In this document: one piece after another, positions 24,994 to 42,328 of the stretch | Numbering within the stretch: the first letter of the stretch is position 1 | How the letters are laid out: each line of letters starts with the position of its first letter | Source: Burkholderiaceae bacterium | GTDB lineage: Bacteria > Pseudomonadota > Gammaproteobacteria > Burkholderiales > Burkholderiaceae_F | Direction of reading: 5' to 3' | Length of the DNA stretch: 45,137 bases | NCBI GenBank assembly: GCA_019236735.1 | Contig: JAFAIM010000006.1 | Coordinates: forward strand, 1 to 45,137 | The notes under the pieces: generated by a model | Databases searched by the model: none | What the model saw: only the letters and a program-made list of their open reading frames with translations | Told to the model about the DNA's origin: nothing | Translations under genes and position numbers: made by a program

Positions 24994-25211
24994 GCCGGAC
25001 ATCCGAGGCTTCCGCGGATCCCGGTCGGTGCCAGGAGTGGCGCACGGTGCAGGTGGGTGGAGAACGCGTGGACGGAAGCGAGCGGGCTGGGGGCAATTCG
25101 CGGTTACGTTCTGAATTACCAATCGGACAGAGGGAATGGCCTTGCGGGCGCTTGTCGGCCTGCGGGGCGCGGCGTGCGTGATGCGCGCCGACCGGCGCGA
25201 ATGAATGGCAG

Positions 25212-25285
25212 GCGGGTGTAGCTCAATGGTAGAGCAGAAGCCTTCCAAGCTTATGACGAGGGTTCGATTCCCTTCACCCGCTCCA
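25212..25285 (+). tRNA. tRNA-Gly (TCC)
   Basis: The 74-base gene has acceptor arms GCGGGTG and CACCCGC, D-arm GCTC/GAGC, anticodon loop CTTCCAA (anticodon TCC), T-loop TTCGATT and an encoded CCA. The first anticodon-stem pair is a G-A mismatch. Confidence 0.96.
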
Positions 25286-25310
25286 CGGTTCGATGGCCGG
25301 ATCAATGATC

Positions 25311-25385
<75 letters not shown>

Positions 25386-25450
25386 GGGTGCAAGCGTCGG
25401 CGGCCTGAGGCGGCGGCGCGCGAAGCAAGGAATCAACGGGGAGCTGGGCG

Positions 25451-26641
<1,191 letters not shown>

Positions 26642-26674
26642 GGATTTGAACTGGTGCAGGGGCGACGCTTTGTA

Positions 26675-26785
26675 CGCAACTGTGAAGCCTGTGAAGGCCG
26701 CGGGGGGAGCACGAGGGGGGTCGCGGACCCCCCTGGTAGCCGATCCTCCAGGTTTTCTGGCGCAAGCACGGGTGCGATCGAAGCT
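26675..26785. repeat. 111-bp dispersed repeat, copy 2 (between tuf and tRNA-Trp)
   Basis: It aligns ungapped with 18909-19019 with about 14 mismatches. The central hairpin AGGGGGGTC-GCG-GACCCCCCT (26713-26733) is fully preserved while its loop differs, so the stem is kept. It begins 33 bases after the tuf stop and ends 30 bases before tRNA-Trp. There is no U-run, so it is not a classical terminator. Confidence 0.9.
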
Positions 26786-26815
26786 CGTGACCGTAAACGG
26801 GCATCACGGCTTGCT

Positions 26816-26891
26816 AGGGGTATAGCTCAACTGGCAGAGCGTCGGTCTCCAAAACCGAAGGTTGGGGGTTCGATTCCCTCTGCCCCTGCCA
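26816..26891 (+). tRNA. tRNA-Trp (CCA)
   Basis: The 76-base gene has acceptor arms AGGGGTA and TGCCCCT, D-arm GCTC/GAGC, anticodon stem TCGGT/ACCGA with loop CTCCAAA (anticodon CCA), T-loop TTCGATT and an encoded CCA. It sits just before secE, the usual place in proteobacteria. Confidence 0.97.
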
Positions 26892-26913
26892 TGGTGCCGA
26901 TATTGGTGGTCGG

Positions 26914-27294
26914 ATGAACAAGACGGACGTGCAAACGGTTTCCAGCCGAGCGGACAAGCTGCTCGTCGCGCTTGCGCTCGCGCTGGTGCTGGTCGGGGTG
27001 GTGGGCTTCACGATCTGGTACGAGCAGCCGATGCTGGTGCGAGTCGGCCTGCTGCTCGGCGGCATCGTTCTGGGCGTCGTGGTGGCGCGCTTCAGCGAGC
27101 CGGGCAAGCGGTTCCTGGGCTTCGCACGGGAAAGCTACGAAGAGGCCAAGCGCGTGACGTGGCCGACTCGCGACGAGGCGCTGAAGAACACGGGGTTCGT
27201 GTTCCTGTTCGTCGGCGTGATGGCCATCGTGCTGTTCGGAGTGGACAAGGGCGTCGAGTGGGTGCTGTACGACGTGGTGCTTGGGTGGAAATGA
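26914..27294 (+). CDS. secE: Preprotein translocase subunit SecE
   Basis: SecE stabilises SecY in the inner-membrane translocon. The 126-residue protein has three membrane segments: two near the N-terminus ([19 protein letters not shown] and [15 protein letters not shown]) and one at the C-terminus. The conserved amphipathic segment [18 protein letters not shown] lies before the last. This three-segment form is typical of Gamma- and Betaproteobacteria. Its stop overlaps the nusG start. Confidence 0.96.
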   Translation: MNKTDVQTVSSRADKLLVALALALVLVGVVGFTIWYEQPMLVRVGLLLGGIVLGVVVARFSEPGKRFLGFARESYEEAKRVTWPTRDEALKNTGFVFLFVGVMAIVLFGVDKGVEWVLYDVVLGWK

Positions 27295-27992
27295 TGAATA
27301 CGGCGGCGGGTACGGATCAGGGCGCGATGCAAGCCTCGGTGAAGTCGGTGGATGCGGCGGATCCGGCGGATGCTTCTGCGCCGGCGGTTCCGGAGCAAGG
27401 CGCTGAGAGCTCCGGCGCGCAGGCTGCGGCGCCTGCGGGCGGCGGCGCGCATGGCCTGCTGGGCAAACGCTGGTACGTCGTGCACGCCTATTCGGGGATG
27501 GAAAAGAGCGTGGCGCGCGCAATGCAGGAGCGAATCGATCGCGCGGGCTTGCAGGCGCATTTCGGCAAGATTCTGGTGCCGACGGAAGAGGTGGTCGAGA
27601 TCAAGGGTGGCAAGCGCGCGATCACCGAGCGGCGCCTGTATTCGGGCTACGTGCTGGTCGAGATGGAAATGGCCGACGAGGCCTGGCACCTGGTCAAGAC
27701 AACCCCCAAGGTGACGGGGTTCCTGGGCGGCACCGCCAACCGGCCGTCGCCGCTGCCGCAGCGCGAGGTCGATGAGATCCTGCTGCGAATGCAGGAGGGC
27801 TACGAGAAGCCGCGCCCGAAGGTGCTGTTCGAGGTCGGCGAGATGGTGCGCATCAAGGAGCCGCCGTTTACGGACTTCAACGGCAACGTCGAGGAAGTGA
27901 ACTACGAGAAGAACCGGCTGCGCGTGTCCGTGACGATTTTCGGTCGGTCGACGCCGGTGGAGCTGGAATTCAGCCAGGTGGAGAAAGTCTAG
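27291..27992 (+). CDS. nusG: Transcription termination/antitermination factor NusG with an extended N-terminus
   Basis: NusG binds RNA polymerase and links it to Rho or the ribosome. The core starts at [17 protein letters not shown] and includes [14 protein letters not shown] and the KOW domain [19 protein letters not shown], ending FSQVEKV. Before it there are about 58 residues rich in Ala, Asp, Ser, Pro and Gln with no predicted fold. The ATG at 27291 overlaps the secE stop by four bases; 27294 and 27327 (with AGGG upstream) are alternatives. Even the latest leaves an extension of about 46 residues, so the tail does not depend on start choice. Confidence 0.95.
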   Translation: MMNTAAGTDQGAMQASVKSVDAADPADASAPAVPEQGAESSGAQAAAPAGGGAHGLLGKRWYVVHAYSGMEKSVARAMQERIDRAGLQAHFGKILVPTEEVVEIKGGKRAITERRLYSGYVLVEMEMADEAWHLVKTTPKVTGFLGGTANRPSPLPQREVDEILLRMQEGYEKPRPKVLFEVGEMVRIKEPPFTDFNGNVEEVNYEKNRLRVSVTIFGRSTPVELEFSQVEKV

Positions 27993-28010
27993 GAAGCAGG
28001 ATCGGAGAAC

Positions 28011-28448
28011 ATGGCGAAGAAGGTCGTCGGCTACATCAAATTGCAGGTTCCGGCCGGAAAGGCGAATCCGTCGCCTCCGATCGGGCCCGCGCTCGGCCAG
28101 CGCGGCCTGAACATCATGGAGTTCTGCAAGTCGTTCAACGCCCAGACCCAGGGTCTGGAGCCGGGACTGCCGATCCCGGTGGTGATCACGGCGTTTGCCG
28201 ACAAGAGCTTCACGTTCGTGATGAAGACCCCGCCGGCCACAGTGCTGATCAAGAAAGCGGCCAAGGTGGAGAAAGGTTCGAGCAAACCGCATACCGACAA
28301 GGTCGGCAAGATCTCGCGCGCCCAGGCCGAAGAAATCGCCAAGACGAAGATGCCGGATCTGACCGCGGCCGGCTTGGATGCCGCCGTTCGGACGATCGCC
28401 GGCTCGGCTCGCAGCATGGGGATCACGGTGGAAGGCCAGGAGCGATGA
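28011..28448 (+). CDS. rplK: Ribosomal protein L11
   Basis: The 145-residue protein is a standard L11: [32 protein letters not shown] at the start, and an RNA-binding C-terminal domain with a MPDL segment. It binds the GTPase-associated centre of 23S rRNA. GGAG lies close before the ATG. The stop overlaps rplA by four bases. Confidence 0.98.
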   Translation: MAKKVVGYIKLQVPAGKANPSPPIGPALGQRGLNIMEFCKSFNAQTQGLEPGLPIPVVITAFADKSFTFVMKTPPATVLIKKAAKVEKGSSKPHTDKVGKISRAQAEEIAKTKMPDLTAAGLDAAVRTIAGSARSMGITVEGQER

Positions 28449-29140
28449 GCCAACTTTCCAAGCGCACGCGCGCGATTCGAACCAAGGTCGAGCACAACCA
28501 TCTTTACTCGGTGGCCGATGCCTTGAAGATCGTGAAAGAGACTGCGACCGCGAAGTTCGACGAATCGATCGACACGGCGGTTGTACTCGGCATCGACTCG
28601 AAGAAGTCGGATCAGTCGGTGCGCGGGTCGGTGGTTCTGCCCGCCGGCACCGGGCGCACGGTGAGGGTTGCCGTATTCGCGCAGGGCGCAAAAGCCGACG
28701 AAGCGCGCGCTGCCGGCGCCGACGAGGTCGGCTTCGAGGACTTGGCCCAGAAGATCAAGGGCGGGTTCCTGGATTTCGACGTCGTGATCGCTTCGCCGGA
28801 CGCGATGCGCGTGGTTGGCGCCCTTGGCCAGATCCTTGGGCCCAGGGGCCTGATGCCGAACCCGAAGGTCGGAACCGTCAACGCCGATGTGGCAGCGGCG
28901 GTGCGCAACGCCAAAGCCGGCCAGGTGCAGTTTCGGGCCGACAAGGCGGGAATCGTCCACTGCTCGATTGGGCGCGCCTCGTTCGACCTCGATCGGCTTC
29001 GCTCGAATTTGTCGGCCCTGGTCGACGCGCTGCAGAAGGCCAAACCCGCTTCGGTCAAAGGGATCTACCTGCGCAAGCTGGCGGTGTCCTCGACGATGGG
29101 GATCGGCGTGCGAGTGGATTTGACCAGTTTGAATGCTTGA
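28445..29140 (+). CDS. rplA: Ribosomal protein L1
   Basis: The 231-residue protein has the L1 stalk-binding fold with [19 protein letters not shown] and the C-terminal [11 protein letters not shown] motif. L1 binds 23S rRNA and, in other bacteria, represses its own mRNA. Its start ATGA overlaps the rplK stop. Downstream is an unusually long 437-base spacer before rplJ. Confidence 0.98.
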   Translation: MSQLSKRTRAIRTKVEHNHLYSVADALKIVKETATAKFDESIDTAVVLGIDSKKSDQSVRGSVVLPAGTGRTVRVAVFAQGAKADEARAAGADEVGFEDLAQKIKGGFLDFDVVIASPDAMRVVGALGQILGPRGLMPNPKVGTVNADVAAAVRNAKAGQVQFRADKAGIVHCSIGRASFDLDRLRSNLSALVDALQKAKPASVKGIYLRKLAVSSTMGIGVRVDLTSLNA

Positions 29141-29240
29141 GAAATCGTCGTGAGCACCCATATGGGTAGGTCGTACGAGGGAGGTTGTTGACTCGCCGCA
29201 AGCGGGTCATCGAACAGGCTTTGGGCTGTTGCGGCAGCGA

Positions 29241-29340
29241 CCCTCCGAAGCGCACAGCGCGTAGGAGGGCTGTTGAACGCAGCTGCTGTCGAAGACCGCC
29301 GGGGCTTGCCCTGCGTAGCGCCGCCAGGCGCGAAGCGGGG
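29241..29340. repeat. REP-like palindromes, first pair in rplA-rplJ spacer
   Basis: 29241-29269 reads CCCTCC, then GCGC twice inside, and ends GGAGGG; a copy with three mismatches in 29 lies between rpoB and rpoC (34890-34918). 29309-29340 is a longer imperfect palindrome (CCC-GC-GCGCC against GGCGC-GC-GGG). Both fold on either strand. Confidence 0.75.
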
Positions 29341-29426
29341 TGGCTTAAACGGAGATCGTCCGGACCATCGGACCGATCCGCCCAGCGCAGACGGCGCAGT
29401 CGAAGGAAGCGGTTGTGTCGCTCGGA

Positions 29427-29489
29427 CCCGCCTTCGCCCTTTGGGCTACGGCGGGCTTGCCCGCCGAAGCGCGTTAGCGCGGAGGCGGG
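29427..29489. repeat. REP-like palindromes, second pair in rplA-rplJ spacer
   Basis: 29427-29455 has outer arms CCCGCC and GGCGGG with an inner CCC-TTT-GGG stem. 29460-29489 has the same outer arms around GAAGCGCG-TT-AGCGCGGA. They are four bases apart, head to tail, and resemble the 29241 and 34890 units with GC in place of TC in the arms. Confidence 0.75.
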
Positions 29490-29520
29490 GCCCTGTGACT
29501 CGAAGGCTTCTCAGCGGACG

Positions 29521-29577
29521 CCGGTTTTGGAACCGGTGCGAGGCGTGAGCTGAGCACCTTTGAGTGGAGCCAGTACC
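29521..29577 (+). promoter_or_regulatory. rplJ leader with hairpin
   Basis: CCGGTT-TTGG-AACCGG (29521-29536) is a perfect six-pair stem with a four-base loop, placed about 40 bases before the rplJ start. In E. coli the rplJ leader binds the L10-L7/L12 complex for translational feedback. This hairpin is a candidate for part of that site, by position only. Confidence 0.4.
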
Positions 29578-30102
29578 GTGGCTTTAACCAGGCAGGAGAA
29601 GGCCACCCGGATCGACGAAGTGAGCGCCATTGTTGCGCGCACCAAGGCGATCGTCGTGGCCGAGTACCGTGGAATGGACGTCGATTCGATCACCCGGCTT
29701 CGCAAGCAGGCGCGCAGCCAGGGGGTCCAGTTGCGCGTCCTGAAAAACACGCTGGCGCGGCGCGCCGTCGCCGGGACGCCCTTTGCCGGGCTGTCCGACC
29801 ACCTGGTCGGGCCGCTGGTCTATGGCATGGGGTCCGATCCGGTGGCGGTGGCGAAAGTCCTTTCGAGCTTCGCGAAGGACAACGAGAAGCTCGTCGTGAA
29901 GGCGGGTGCGATGCCCGACTTCGTGATGGATGGAAAGGCGGTCAAGGCGCTTGCCACGCTGCCGAGCCGGGAGGAACTGCTGGCGAAGCTGATGGCGACG
30001 ATGCGCGCCCCGGCGGCGCAGCTGGTGCGGACGCTCAACGAGGTCCCGTCCCGGCTGGTACGCACGTTGGCGGCAGTGCGCGACGCGCGCCAGGCCGCCT
30101 GA
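29578..30102 (+). CDS. rplJ: Ribosomal protein L10
   Basis: L10 is the base of the ribosomal stalk and carries L7/L12 dimers on its C-terminal helix. The 174-residue protein starts at GTG 29578 ([23 protein letters not shown]), with GTGGAG about nine bases upstream; a start six codons earlier is possible but adds residues not seen in the family. [20 protein letters not shown] and [11 protein letters not shown] are typical. Confidence 0.97.
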   Translation: MALTRQEKATRIDEVSAIVARTKAIVVAEYRGMDVDSITRLRKQARSQGVQLRVLKNTLARRAVAGTPFAGLSDHLVGPLVYGMGSDPVAVAKVLSSFAKDNEKLVVKAGAMPDFVMDGKAVKALATLPSREELLAKLMATMRAPAAQLVRTLNEVPSRLVRTLAAVRDARQAA

Positions 30103-30158
30103 CCCGGACTGCGCCACCACGGCCACGGCAATTCGAAACCGAACAGGAGCACGAGCAA

Positions 30159-30542
30159 ATGGCACTTTCGAACCAGGAAATCCTCGACGCGATCGCCTCC
30201 AAGACCGTGCTCGAGATCAGCGAACTGATCAAGATGATGGAGGAGAAGTTCGGCGTATCGGCCGCCGCTGCCGCGGTGGCGGTCGCTCCGGCGGGCGGCG
30301 GCGGCGCTGCTGCCGCTCCGGCGGAGGAGAAGACCGAATTCACCGTCATTCTGGTCGAAGCCGGACCGAACAAGGTCAACGTGATCAAGGCGGTGCGCGA
30401 GCTCACCAGCCTGGGCCTGAAAGAGGCGAAAGACCTCGTCGACGGCGCGCCGAAGCCCGTGAAGGAGGGCGTCAACAAGGCCGACGCGGAAGCGGCAAAG
30501 AAGAAGCTCGAGGACGCCGGCGCCAAAGTGGAGGTGAAGTAG
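30159..30542 (+). CDS. rplL: Ribosomal protein L7/L12
   Basis: The 127-residue protein has the dimerising N-terminal helix pair, an Ala/Gly/Pro hinge (about 36-54) and the factor-binding C-terminal domain ([39 protein letters not shown] region). AGGAG precedes the ATG. It recruits EF-Tu and EF-G. The downstream spacer holds two strong hairpins before rpoB. Confidence 0.98.
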   Translation: MALSNQEILDAIASKTVLEISELIKMMEEKFGVSAAAAAVAVAPAGGGGAAAAPAEEKTEFTVILVEAGPNKVNVIKAVRELTSLGLKEAKDLVDGAPKPVKEGVNKADAEAAKKKLEDAGAKVEVK

Positions 30543-30549
30543 CACGAAT

Positions 30550-30621
30550 GGGAGGGCTTGCCGCCCTCCCGGAAATCTTTGCATCCCGCTCTGTGCGGCA
30601 GAGCGCGACGCAAAGATTTCC
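30550..30621 (+). promoter_or_regulatory. rplL-rpoB spacer hairpins: attenuator or RNase III site
   Basis: Hairpin 1 is GGGAGGGC-TTGCC-GCCCTCCC (30550-30570). Immediately after it, hairpin 2 has a perfect 12-pair outer stem GGAAATCTTTGC (30571-30582) with GCAAAGATTTCC (30610-30621), a five-by-five internal loop and a six-pair inner stem GCTCTG/CAGAGC. Neither is followed by a U-run. In E. coli this spacer holds an attenuator and an RNase III site; the same role is inferred here from position and structure. Confidence 0.75.
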
Positions 30622-30739
30622 CGGATGAAACTATCGTCGAATCGGTCGGCGCCACGCGGGCTCGAATTCCGCGTGGCCGAACTCGTCCCTGTGGCCGCCT
30701 GCCCGCCCGGGCCGGCCCGGTGTTACCCAAGGAGCGTCG

Positions 30740-34840
<4,101 letters not shown>

Positions 34841-34843
<3 letters not shown>

Positions 34844-34889
34844 CCCTGCTTCGCTCCGGGCGCTTCTGCGCCGGAGCTTCGCAGGGTCA
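34841..34889 (+). promoter_or_regulatory. Large hairpin at the rpoB stop codon
   Basis: The arms pair as follows: TGACCCTGC (34841-34849) with GCAGGGTCA (34881-34889), a three-by-three internal loop, GCTCCGG with CCGGAGC, one bulged G, then CGC/GCG and a TTCT loop. The stop codon TGA of rpoB is the first three bases of the outer stem. There is no U-run. A processing, attenuation or rpoB/rpoC balancing role is possible. Confidence 0.75.
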
Positions 34890-34918
34890 CCCTCCGAAGC
34901 GCGTAGCGCGAAGGAGGG
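34890..34918. repeat. REP-like palindrome in the rpoB-rpoC spacer
   Basis: It has arms CCCTCC and GGAGGG enclosing GAAGCGCGTAGCGCGAA, and directly follows the rpoB stop hairpin. It matches 29241-29269 at 26 of 29 positions. Confidence 0.8.
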
Positions 34919-34957
34919 TTGAGTGAACCTCACCTCCGCCCAGAACGGGAGAAATAC

Positions 34958-39187
<4,230 letters not shown>

Positions 39188-39193
39188 CGAGGA

Positions 39194-39225
39194 CCCCGGC
39201 TCTCTCGATTGCGAGGGAGCCGGGG
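39194..39225 (+). terminator. Hairpin terminator after rpoC
   Basis: CCCCGGCTCTCTCG (39194-39207) pairs with CGAGGGAGCCGGGG (39212-39225), with one T-G wobble and an ATTG loop, starting seven bases after the rpoC stop. Only two T follow, so it may act as a processing or Rho-assisted end rather than a pure intrinsic terminator. Confidence 0.75.
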
Positions 39226-39242
39226 TTGGGCTGCGCGAGGGG

Positions 39243-39485
39243 TTGTACCGCCAGCACGCGCATCGCTTGATCGAGGCCAAGCGCTTCGCGAACCACTTCT
39301 GCGCGGTCTGCGGTGGTCGCTTGCCGCTCCAACCCAAGGACACCGACGCCGTGATCATCCCTGCAGGGTCGTTGGACGAAGAGGCGCCGATTCGGCCGCA
39401 GGCGCGAATTTTCGCCGCGTCGCGGGCGAGTTGGTCCTGCTCGGGCGACGCGATGACGGTCTATCAGGAGTCCCCGCCCCAATAG
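39243..39485 (+). pseudogene. GFA-family fragment lacking the N-terminal zinc motifs
   Basis: The 80-residue frame from a TTG contains only the C-terminal half of a GFA domain: FCAVCGGRLPL, VIIPAGSLDEEAPIRPQARIF and a final acidic/aromatic part. The GGCxCG and CHCxxCR motifs are missing and no in-frame sequence between the rpoC terminator and this point encodes them. It is therefore probably a remnant. It does not closely resemble the intact GFA gene at 7939-8364, so it is not a simple duplicate. Confidence 0.6.
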
Positions 39486-39538
39486 GGGCAAGCGGCCGTT
39501 GTTGGAAACGCGCCGGATCTCTGTGGAGGGTGGTTTCC

Positions 39539-39922
39539 ATGCATCGCTCGCGCATCAATGGCCTGCTGATCGATTGCAGGACCGACGATATCGACGCTGC
39601 CGCGCAATTTTGGGCGGATGCGCTTGGCCGTCCGGTCGATCCGCGGCATCCGGGAAGCCGCGGCAATTACCGGATGCTGGAAACGCCGCCCGGCGAGCTC
39701 AGCGTGCAGGTTCAGCGTGTCGATCACGATAGCCGCGTTCACATCGATATCGAGACCGATGATATTCCGGCCGAAGTCGACCGCCTCGAAAAACTGGGTG
39801 CCAAAGTTGACGAGCGCAAAGAACGCTGGGTGATCATGCGTGCGCCCACGGGCCAGCGCTTCTGCGTCGTTCGAGTGCAGCGTGCCGATTGGCCAAAGAA
39901 CGCCAATCGGTGGGGCGAATAG
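39539..39922 (+). CDS. VOC-superfamily (glyoxalase-like) protein
   Basis: The 127-residue protein fits the glyoxalase-like single-domain VOC fold: DCRTDDIDAAAQFWADALGRP at the N-terminus, HIDIETDDIPAEVDRLEKLGAKV in the middle and MRAPTGQRFCVVRVQ at the end. Metal ligands are not certain. GGAGGG lies upstream of the ATG at 39539; a longer open frame upstream is in the GFA remnant region and is not used. Function unknown. Confidence 0.8.
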   Translation: MHRSRINGLLIDCRTDDIDAAAQFWADALGRPVDPRHPGSRGNYRMLETPPGELSVQVQRVDHDSRVHIDIETDDIPAEVDRLEKLGAKVDERKERWVIMRAPTGQRFCVVRVQRADWPKNANRWGE

Positions 39923-39955
39923 GAATCAGGAGTAAACCGAAAACGAGAGGCACCC

Positions 39956-40348
39956 ATGCCAGCCGCGACCACCGACCCGAAGGACTATCCCTACGCCACC
40001 CACCTTGACATCAAGTTCGCACCACTGACCGTTGTCGACGTCCCCGCCCTGGTGGCTCAGTGTCGCGACGATTGGTACAACCAGACGCTGTGCAAGGTGA
40101 ACGATTCGGTGGTGCGACTCGGTGTGCTTCAGGGCGAGTACCACTGGCACAAGCACGACGAGGAGGATGAATTCTTCTTCGTCCTCGACGGGCACTTGCT
40201 GATCGATCTGAAGGACCGATCGGTCGATCTGCAGGTGCGGGAAGGATTCGTGGTCCCCAAAGGCGTCGTCCACCGGACGCGCGCACCAGATCGCACTGTC
40301 GTGTTGATGGTCGAAACCGCTGCGATCGTTCCAACGGGGAGTGTGTAG
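39956..40348 (+). CDS. Cupin-domain protein
   Basis: The 130-residue protein has both cupin motifs: motif 1 as GEYHWHKHDEEDEFFFVLDG (metal ligands His, His, Glu) around residues 61-80, and motif 2 as GFVVPKGVVHRTRAP. It binds a metal but no substrate can be named. It lies 33 bases after the VOC gene on the same strand and may be co-transcribed. Confidence 0.85.
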   Translation: MPAATTDPKDYPYATHLDIKFAPLTVVDVPALVAQCRDDWYNQTLCKVNDSVVRLGVLQGEYHWHKHDEEDEFFFVLDGHLLIDLKDRSVDLQVREGFVVPKGVVHRTRAPDRTVVLMVETAAIVPTGSV

Positions 40349-40537
40349 TAGTCGGCCGCAAGGGGGAAAGGGCGGGGCCGACCCTTGATGTTTCGCATGT
40401 GGCCCGTACGGGCCGCTTCTGGACGCGGCGACCACCTCGAAACTCCCAACATCAACGAGAGCTTTGCCAACACGTACGGCTTGGAGTTCATTCTTGGGTA
40501 TTGCCTGTGAGTTTGCTGGCTCAGAACGGGCGGGCTT
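40349..40537. other. Intergenic region with a 14-bp perfect palindrome
   Basis: This gap lies between the convergent cupin and pstS genes. GGCCCGTACGGGCC at 40401-40414 is a perfect palindrome. A 40-codon open frame (40388-40510) of more AT-rich sequence looks like a gene remnant but I cannot name it. Confidence 0.4.
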
Positions 40538-41539
40538 CTACTTGATGTTCCGGCTCCAGTAGTCCTCGATCCGCTTGACCAGCGTCTCCGGCAACGGAAC
40601 GTATAGGAGGCCCTTGGCGTCCTCCTGACCTTCTTCGAGCGCCCAACGAAAGAAGCGCAGCGCCTCCTTCGACTTGTCGGTCTCGTTCGGATGCCTGGGC
40701 ATCAGGACAAATGTCGTGGCCGCGACGGGCCATGCATCCTTGCCGGGCGCATCGGTGAGGATTTCGTAGAAATCTGATGAATTCCAGCCCGCATTGGCTG
40801 CTGCGGCCCGGAAGCTGTCCGCTGTTGGCGCGACGAAAGCGCCGGCGCGGTTCCTGATTTTCGCGAAAGCCATCTCGTGCTTGATCGCGAAAGCAAGTTC
40901 GACATAGCCCAACGCGCCCCTGACGTAGCTGACGTAGGAAGCGACGCCCTCGTTTCCCTCATGCCCGGTTCCGGTCGGCCAGTTCACGACGGTGCCCTCT
41001 CCGACTTTGGCCTTCCATTCGGGACTGACCTTGGACAGGTAATTGGTCCAGTTGAAGGTGGTGCCGGAACCGTCGGCGCGGTACGCGATGCGGATCTGCA
41101 GGTTCGGGAACTTCGTATTGGGATTGAGCGCTGCGATCGCCGGATCGTCCCAGGACTTGATTTTTCCAAGAAAGATATCGGAGAGCAGCTCCCCGGTGAG
41201 ATTCACCTGTCCCGGTTTGACCCCATCGAGATTGAACACCGGAACAACGCCGCCAACCACTATCGGAAACTGAGCCAGGCCTGCGGCCACCAGTTCGGAA
41301 GTCAAAAGCGGCCGGTCGGAGGCGGCGAATGTGACCTTGCCTTCCTTGATCTGTTTGGTGCCCGCCGACGAGCCGATCGCGTCGTAGCTGATCGCCACGC
41401 CGCTCTTGGCGAAGTAGTCGGCGGCCCATCGGAGCATCACGGCGTGGACGAAGGTCGAGCCCGAGCCGCTGATATCGGTGGCATGCGCCGAGGCTACGCA
41501 CGCCGACGCCGCAAGCCCCAGCAGGATCGATCGAATCAT
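40538..41539 (-). CDS. pstS: PstS-like phosphate-binding periplasmic protein
   Basis: The 333-residue precursor has a signal peptide (about 1-21, ending ASAHA), then DISGSGSTFVHAVMLRWAADY, the PstS phosphate-binding loop, AIGSSAGTKQIKEGKVTFAASDRPL, and RADGSGTTFNWTNYLSK. PstS feeds phosphate to PstCAB. No pstC, pstA, pstB or phoU is near, so it is an orphan copy that may serve a distant transporter. I chose the ATG at 41539, with GAGGGGG upstream; the longer open frame upstream has no signal peptide. Confidence 0.92.
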   Translation of the reverse strand: MIRSILLGLAASACVASAHATDISGSGSTFVHAVMLRWAADYFAKSGVAISYDAIGSSAGTKQIKEGKVTFAASDRPLLTSELVAAGLAQFPIVVGGVVPVFNLDGVKPGQVNLTGELLSDIFLGKIKSWDDPAIAALNPNTKFPNLQIRIAYRADGSGTTFNWTNYLSKVSPEWKAKVGEGTVVNWPTGTGHEGNEGVASYVSYVRGALGYVELAFAIKHEMAFAKIRNRAGAFVAPTADSFRAAAANAGWNSSDFYEILTDAPGKDAWPVAATTFVLMPRHPNETDKSKEALRFFRWALEEGQEDAKGLLYVPLPETLVKRIEDYWSRNIK

Positions 41540-41645
41540 TAAACACACCCCCTCGCTGCGATTTTCGGGCACACATGGAAGAGTCGGCAAGGGTCTGTGC
41601 TGACGCGAATTGGTCAGTGAGCGACTCTGATGCGCCCTCGATACG

Positions 41646-41663
41646 ATGACACTGATGTAACAC
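41646..41663 (-). promoter_or_regulatory. Weak Pho-box-like direct repeat upstream of pstS
   Basis: On the coding strand GTGTTAC-ATCA-GTGTCAT shows two seven-base half-sites spaced 11 bases apart, as in Pho boxes (CTGTCAT repeated). The second half matches six of seven positions, the first four of seven. It lies about 107 bases before the pstS start. The match is suggestive only. Confidence 0.3.
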
Positions 41664-41681
41664 AACCGCTTATATGTTTGC

Positions 41682-42278
41682 TCAGCGCAGCGCCGCCTCA
41701 AGCTTCTCAAGCCAATTTCGCTCCGTCTCGAACTGAGCGATGCAGAGTCCCACCATGACGGCGGCAATCGGCACACGTGAGCCCGAGTCGGCTTCGATCG
41801 CTTTGAGCGTCTGCCGCTCCTTCTCGAGTTGGGCATCGAGGTAGGCTCGCCTCGCCGCAAGTACGCGCCGGCGGTCGGAAGCGCGTGCATGAATGGAAAG
41901 TCCGAGCCAGGTATCAAACGACGTCGGCGCTCGGCTCTGCGCCCACGTTGGCGACGCCAAGGCGCCGCTCAGGGCCAGCACGCCGCTTCGAGTCGTGCGG
42001 TAGACCGTCTTGCCACGCGGATCGGCAGCTTCGGCACCGTTGATCGGCTCGATGAGTCCGCGTTCCGCGAGCTTCTGCAGGGCGTAGTAGACGTGGGGGC
42101 GCGAGACCGAGGCCCAATCCTCGACCTCCTGCCGCTCGTACTCCTTCACCAGCTCGTAGCCGTGCATTGGGCGCTCGCGAATGAGGCTGAGTACGACCAG
42201 ATCCGCCGTCGTCAGTGCTGAATTCTGCGCAGCCTTGCCGCTGGCGCCTCGATGAAATTGCATCCGTTTCATTGACAT
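41682..42278 (-). CDS. PadR-family transcriptional regulator
   Basis: The 198-residue regulator has a PadR winged helix near the N-terminus (ADLVVLSLIRERPMHGYELVKEYE, SRPHVYYALQKLAERGLIEP) and a C-terminal helical dimerisation domain. PadR proteins repress detoxification or efflux genes and release on ligand binding. I chose ATG 42278, with AAGGG upstream. It is divergent from a VOC gene, with a palindrome between them. Confidence 0.88.
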   Translation of the reverse strand: MSMKRMQFHRGASGKAAQNSALTTADLVVLSLIRERPMHGYELVKEYERQEVEDWASVSRPHVYYALQKLAERGLIEPINGAEAADPRGKTVYRTTRSGVLALSGALASPTWAQSRAPTSFDTWLGLSIHARASDRRRVLAARRAYLDAQLEKERQTLKAIEADSGSRVPIAAVMVGLCIAQFETERNWLEKLEAALR

Positions 42279-42296
42279 CGCGCCCTTTCTTGGCAT

Positions 42297-42317
42297 AATA
42301 GTCTCATTAAGACTATT
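42297..42317. promoter_or_regulatory. Palindrome between padR-like and VOC genes
   Basis: AATAGTCT-CATTA-AGACTATT is a perfect eight-base inverted repeat in the 50-base gap between the two divergent genes, 12 bases before the VOC start. It is the likely operator of the PadR-type regulator and may overlap both promoters. Confidence 0.6.
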
Positions 42318-42328
42318 TGGAGTCAACC

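Noticed and set aside
40388-40510. 40-codon open frame between cupin and pstS genes, with an Asn/Phe/Ile-rich C-terminus
   Set aside because: No ribosome binding site and no family that I recognise; it may be a remnant but cannot be supported as a gene.
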